The position numbers and the translations under genes are program-made. The notes beneath the pieces are model-generated. The model was not told the DNA's origin and ran no database searches. It saw nothing but the letters and a program-made list of their open reading frames with translations. From assembly GCA_947177435.1 (NCBI GenBank), contig CAMWUM010000014.1, positions 1 to 15,213 on the forward strand: 15,213 nucleotides of DNA, given 5' to 3'. This stretch comes from an uncultured Muribaculaceae bacterium (GTDB lineage: Bacteria; Bacteroidota; Bacteroidia; Bacteroidales; Muribaculaceae). How positions within the stretch are numbered: position 1 is the first letter of the stretch; the number at the start of each line of letters is the position of its first letter. Positions 14,645 to 15,213 of this stretch are shown in pieces.

Positions 14645-15026
14645 CACTGCAAATCTACGCCGATGGCGATATATTCGTCGGTTGGGTGGGTTTGAGACAT
14701 ATTTCAAAGCGTTTACTTGCGCTTGATTCTTGGTCGCTTCAGAAATCTGGCAGTTTCAAAAGCATCGTCAAGAATGAAGTAACGGTAGATGTCTCGGGTA
14801 TGATTACTATACCCTTGGGAGGACTGTGCCTTTTCGGCATGTTCCCTTTGGTGTATCATATATCATACGGCGTAGGCTCTGCGTTACTCGTTCTACGATG
14901 TGACGGCTATGCCAGATGCCTTGAAGTGACAGGACGAGTAACAAGTACGGATCCTGCGCTTTTTTGTATCTATAATATTCATCAGGGGGTCGATGAATGT
15001 AAAATGGCATAGGCCAAAGGTACTTA
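14645..15026 (+). promoter_or_regulatory. Long structured leader RNA with attenuator-like end
   Basis: Between promoter and the radical SAM-like gene I see no convincing coding region on either strand (a frame is open for 148 codons, 14566-15012, but it begins before the promoter start and resembles no known protein). Hairpins: 14796-14801/14809-14814 (GGGTAT/ATACCC); 14821-14830/14836-14845 (nine pairs, one mismatch); 14883-14894/14931-14942 (12 pairs, one G-U); and the outer 14870-14876/14953-14959 (7 pairs, one G-U) directly followed by T6 at 14960-14965. It may be a leader controlled by attenuation or a free small RNA ending there. A 10-codon frame starts at 14663 and ends at 14695; it is too short to judge. 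Confidence 0.5.
14870..14965 (+). terminator. Attenuator-like hairpin with T-run before the right-edge gene
   Basis: Outer stem GCGTAGG (14870-14876) pairs with CCTGCGC (14953-14959; one G-U), with a 12-bp inner helix inside it, and six T residues follow at once. Located 61 bases before the ATG at 15027. Confidence 0.55.
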
Positions 15027-15213
15027 ATGAAAATTGGTTTAGTTGATGCAGATCTATTAGATGGCGGAACTCGCCATCCTAACCTCGCATTGCTTAAACT
15101 TGCAGGATTTTTCTTTGATAACAATATAGATTTCTCTCTTATTGAATCAGGCGATGCTGATATAACAGAATATGATCACATCTATGTCTCTAAAGTGTTC
15201 TCATTTACTAAAA
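15027..15213 (+). CDS. N-terminal part of a radical SAM-like protein, cut by the window edge
   Basis: The open frame starts with ATG at 15027 and has no stop to the edge (62 codons). It reads MKIGLVDADLLDGG, then TRHPNLALLKLAGFF, SLIES and YDHIYVSKVFSFTK. The order of a short Rossmann-like start, P-NLALMK/LLK, and YD-VY-SKVFTFT is one I recognise from the N-terminus of a family of cobalamin-binding-domain-like radical SAM proteins common in gut Bacteroidetes, Clostridia and phages; the cluster motif itself would lie beyond the window. Codons are AT-rich (tta, cta, ata, gat, aat), unlike the core genes. I infer a horizontally acquired gene; the function of the family is not known to me. It is preceded by a long leader and attenuator-like hairpin. 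Confidence 0.65.
   Translation, partial: MKIGLVDADLLDGGTRHPNLALLKLAGFFFDNNIDFSLIESGDADITEYDHIYVSKVFSFTK

Noticed and set aside
14663..14695. 10-codon frame as a leader peptide
   Set aside because: Well placed after the promoter, but without any run of regulatory codons or ribosome-binding feature; cannot be told from chance.
14566..15012. 148-codon open frame on the plus strand
   Set aside because: It starts upstream of the promoter, has no recognisable domain or Bacteroidetes-like composition, and coincides with strong RNA structure; probably an accidental open frame.
14807..15124. 105-codon open frame on the minus strand
   Set aside because: Runs across the start of the right-edge gene and has no promoter or recognisable motif; likely accidental.

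Overview
The window looks like a chromosomal piece of a Bacteroidales bacterium, plausibly a GC-rich gut member close to Muribaculaceae. Three things suggest this. Promoters fit the Bacteroidetes pattern (TTG, 19-21 bases, TAnnTTTG) at seven places. Start codons mostly lack a Shine-Dalgarno sequence. The gene content (PorT-like barrel, Ctc-type L25, a SPOR lipid-envelope-type protein between tpiA and folE, a secreted protein with a type IX-like tail) is typical of the order. The family-level placement is inference.

From the left: the 3' part of hisS overlaps a PorT-like outer-membrane barrel gene by 4 bp, followed by an EamA/DMT transporter (+). Convergent to these, on the minus strand, is a tightly overlapped set ygiQ (radical SAM), ABC ATPase and MacB/FtsX-type permease. 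After an AT-rich divergent promoter region comes a secreted two-repeat protein of unknown function (+). Then follows a translation cluster rplY (L25/Ctc), pth and an S4-domain RNA-binding gene, then tpiA, a SPOR-domain gene and folE. An HxlR-family regulator and a cupin gene are divergent; an iron-sulfur-flavoprotein-like NAD(P)H reductase gene faces the cupin across a shared terminator. These three look like a small redox or electrophile-response module (inference).

At 13782 a tRNA-Leu(CAG) with its own promoter and a strong terminator closes the GC-rich core. Beyond it the DNA becomes AT-rich and accessory: a tandem 8-bp repeat, a truncated IS30-family transposase, then a clear promoter followed by about 380 bases of apparently non-coding, strongly foldable DNA that ends in an attenuator-like hairpin plus T-run. 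Just after that starts a radical SAM-like gene that runs off the right edge. This looks like the left part of a genomic island next to a tRNA gene.

The observations I rate highest are the structured leader before the right-edge gene, a perfect 15-bp hairpin inside the pth coding region in a patch of unusual codons, mutually exclusive hairpins in the rplY leader, a 26-bp perfect palindrome overlapping the tpiA promoter, and face-to-face promoters of the HxlR and cupin genes with a candidate operator between and over them.
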